From the NCBI GenBank assembly GCA_013816645.1, contig JACDEC010000093.1:1985-9266 (forward strand): a stretch of DNA of 7,282 nucleotides, given 5' to 3'. Positions 5,968 through 7,282 of this stretch are shown piece after piece. How positions within the stretch are numbered: the first letter of the stretch is position 1; each line of letters begins with the position of its first letter. The position numbers and the translations under genes are program-made. The notes under the pieces were generated by a model, which was not told where the DNA came from, did not search any database, and saw nothing but the letters and a program-made list of their open reading frames with translations. This DNA comes from Planctomycetota bacterium (GTDB lineage Bacteria; Planctomycetota; UBA11346).

Positions 5968-7140
5968 CTAGAGCATGGTCACCAGGAACTGGTGCAGGGC
6001 CTGCAGTTGTCGCGGATTCAGCCGTCCGATGATGTCGACCACCTGGGCCTTGGGATCCTTGCCCGCGTCGCGCGCGAGGTCGCTGCGCCGGTAGAGCGCG
6101 CTGGCGTTGTCGCCCTGCGGCACGATCTCGTCGGTCTCGCGATGCTGGAAATCGTCGCCTTCCTCGCTGGCCACCGGGGTTCCGGCCGGGCCGGCCGAAC
6201 GGGCGAGCAGGTCGGTGTAGGCGGACTCGGAGAGATTGAGCAGGGTACGCAGCTTCTGGTGGGTCGCGGCGCGGCTCGGCAGCGTGCCCTGCTTCACCAG
6301 GCGGGTTGCGGTCAGCACGCTGAGATCGGCGAGCTCGGCGAACGCCTTCATGGTGAGGTGACGATCGTCGATCAGCTTGCGCAGCGCCGCTTGCAAGGGG
6401 GTGACCGGAGCATCGGCGCCGGCGCGCTCCGTGTCGCTGTCGCTGGGCTGGGTGTCGGTCATGGCGAGGGCCTTTGCCAGCTGTTCCAACACCTCGTCGC
6501 GGTGCGGATGGGATCCGGTGGTGACGACACGCATCAAGGCGAGATAGGGGATCTCGTGCTCGCGGGCGAACGCCGCGAGGCTGAGGCCGCGGCGCTTGAG
6601 CAGCGCCGACAGCCGCTGTACCGGCGAGCTCTCGCCCCCGGAATCCGCGGCCATGGTGACCTCGGGCGCATCTTCGCGACGCAGCTGACGGCTGCGTTCG
6701 ACGGCGCGATTGAGCTCGTCGGGGTCGAGGTTCAACCCCTCGGCCATGCGTTCGATGGTGTCGGTGCGCGGCAGCGCGCCCTTGCGGGTGACGCCGAGCA
6801 GGGTCGGGTACGGGATGCCTGATGACCGGGCGAAGGTCTGCTCGCTGAAGCCGTTGGCGTAGAGCGCCTTGACGATCATCTGCTGGAGATTGAGCGGACC
6901 TTCGCTCGGCAACTGGACGCCATCGCGGCTGCTGGATGCCAGGGCGCCCGCCCACGCCGCCGGATCGAGCCCGAGCGCCGCACGGATGGCCTCGCGGTGC
7001 TCGACCTTGCGCGGTACATGTCCCTTGTTGATCAGGGATAACAGCGTCGGGTAGCTCATGTCCACCCGCTCGGCGAAGGCCCGCGCGGTCAGGCCGTTGT
7101 CGGCGAGGTAGCGCTGGATGAGGTCGTTGAGCTTGGCCAT
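5968..7140 (-). CDS. Protein with four tandem XRE/Cro-type helix-turn-helix domains, 390 residues
   Basis: This is a probable cytoplasmic DNA-binding protein; I do not recognise a named family. ATG 7140-7138 starts MAKLNDLIQR, right at the first helix. GTG 7167, nine codons upstream, is the alternative. Neither has a good ribosome binding site. Four divergent copies of one ~60-residue unit are visible: residues 4-63, 85-143, 174-232 and 249-308. The shared pattern is 'G(L/F)(T/S)...FA....(I/M/L)(S/P)Y.TL......G..P(R/H)', as in NGLTARAFAERVDMSYPTLL (15-34) and SGIPYPTLLGVTRKGALPR (107-125). Copies 1 and 2 match at 13 of 30 core positions by hand count. Copy 4 has lost the YPTLL recognition-helix signature and copy 3 lacks the final PR. 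Gly/Ser/Asp-rich linkers separate the units. The C terminus (residues 365-390, ending QALHQFLVTML) is an amphipathic-looking helix that could mediate oligomerisation. There is no enzyme domain, signal peptide or membrane segment. It lies upstream of the DUF2339 gene on the same strand. Confidence 0.85.
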   Translation of the reverse strand: MAKLNDLIQRYLADNGLTARAFAERVDMSYPTLLSLINKGHVPRKVEHREAIRAALGLDPAAWAGALASSSRDGVQLPSEGPLNLQQMIVKALYANGFSEQTFARSSGIPYPTLLGVTRKGALPRTDTIERMAEGLNLDPDELNRAVERSRQLRREDAPEVTMAADSGGESSPVQRLSALLKRRGLSLAAFAREHEIPYLALMRVVTTGSHPHRDEVLEQLAKALAMTDTQPSDSDTERAGADAPVTPLQAALRKLIDDRHLTMKAFAELADLSVLTATRLVKQGTLPSRAATHQKLRTLLNLSESAYTDLLARSAGPAGTPVASEEGDDFQHRETDEIVPQGDNASALYRRSDLARDAGKDPKAQVVDIIGRLNPRQLQALHQFLVTML

Positions 7141-7156
7141 GTCGTACGGGGGGCGG

Positions 7157-7183
7157 AGTATGGCCACCAGTCCAGCTTGCCAA
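7157..7183 (-). promoter_or_regulatory. Possible promoter of the four-HTH gene
   Basis: On the minus strand TTGGCA (7183-7178, five of six -35 matches) is followed after 15 bases by CATACT (7162-7157, four of six -10 matches). A start about seven bases on would leave a leader of roughly ten bases before ATG 7140, which would explain the lack of a ribosome binding site. Spacing is short, so confidence is low. Confidence 0.3.
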
Positions 7184-7201
7184 GCGTTAGCAACTGACCG
7201 T

Positions 7202-7253
7202 GCGTCCGGTCGCGGCTTGCAGCCGCTCGTCCGGGCGGACGCCTGCGGCGTCC
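7202..7253. repeat. Two adjacent short hairpins, REP-like extragenic palindromes
   Basis: GCGGCT-TGC-AGCCGC (7212-7226) and GGACGCC-TGC-GGCGTCC (7237-7253) are two perfect stems with the same TGC loop. In addition GCGTCCG (7202-7208) is complementary to CGGACGC (7236-7242), enclosing the first stem. The first resembles the GCGGCTT-AGCCGC type repeats seen in many Xanthomonadales intergenic regions. No T-run follows. The rest of the stretch to 7282 shows no supported gene. Confidence 0.55.
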
Positions 7254-7282
7254 TTGTCCGGAAGCAGACACCATGCGACAGT

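Noticed and set aside
5890..6822. Open frame of 310 codons on the plus strand, antisense to the four-HTH gene
   Set aside because: The frame covers HTH repeats that show clear protein-level conservation on the other strand; the product shows no recognisable domain.
7273..7282. Possible start (ATG at 7273, with GGAAG 8 bases upstream) of a plus-strand gene
   Set aside because: Only about three codons are visible before the window ends, which cannot support a gene call.

Overview
This GC-rich window (roughly two thirds G+C by eye) is ordinary bacterial chromosome. A member of the Gammaproteobacteria, order Lysobacterales/Xanthomonadales, is my best guess. The guess rests on the base composition, the style of the palindromic intergenic repeats and the protein families present. 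There is no rRNA or other taxonomic marker, so it is an inference only.

Layout from left to right: (1) the 3' end of a gene for a nucleotide-binding RCK/TrkA-N domain, probably the tail of a Kef-type cation/proton antiporter; (2) a ~160-bp nearly perfect palindromic element that abuts its stop codon, with an extra copy of the element's terminal motif just beyond it; (3) a 65-residue DUF2188-like small protein on the minus strand, preceded by short tandem repeats; (4) a tRNA-Glu(CTC) gene on the minus strand with its own intrinsic terminator; (5) a ~157-residue DUF6941-like protein on the minus strand; (6) metF (5,10-methylenetetrahydrofolate reductase) on the plus strand, diverging from the DUF6941-like gene; (7) a 1086-residue DUF2339 multi-pass membrane protein on the minus strand, converging on metF with a 20-bp gap; (8) a 390-residue protein on the minus strand carrying four divergent tandem XRE/Cro-type helix-turn-helix domains; (9) a short upstream region with two adjacent hairpins at the right edge.

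Most genes look like independent housekeeping or conserved hypothetical units. The least ordinary part is the right-hand pair. The four-HTH protein lies directly upstream of the DUF2339 gene, on the same strand. The 110-bp gap between them contains a locally AT-rich patch with a perfect 12-bp palindrome, TAACGATCGTTA. Half of that motif recurs just upstream of a possible promoter for the HTH gene. A regulator that controls itself and the membrane protein is a reasonable hypothesis, but nothing in the sequence proves it. I see no CRISPR array, prophage, transposase gene, toxin-antitoxin pair or recognisable defence system.
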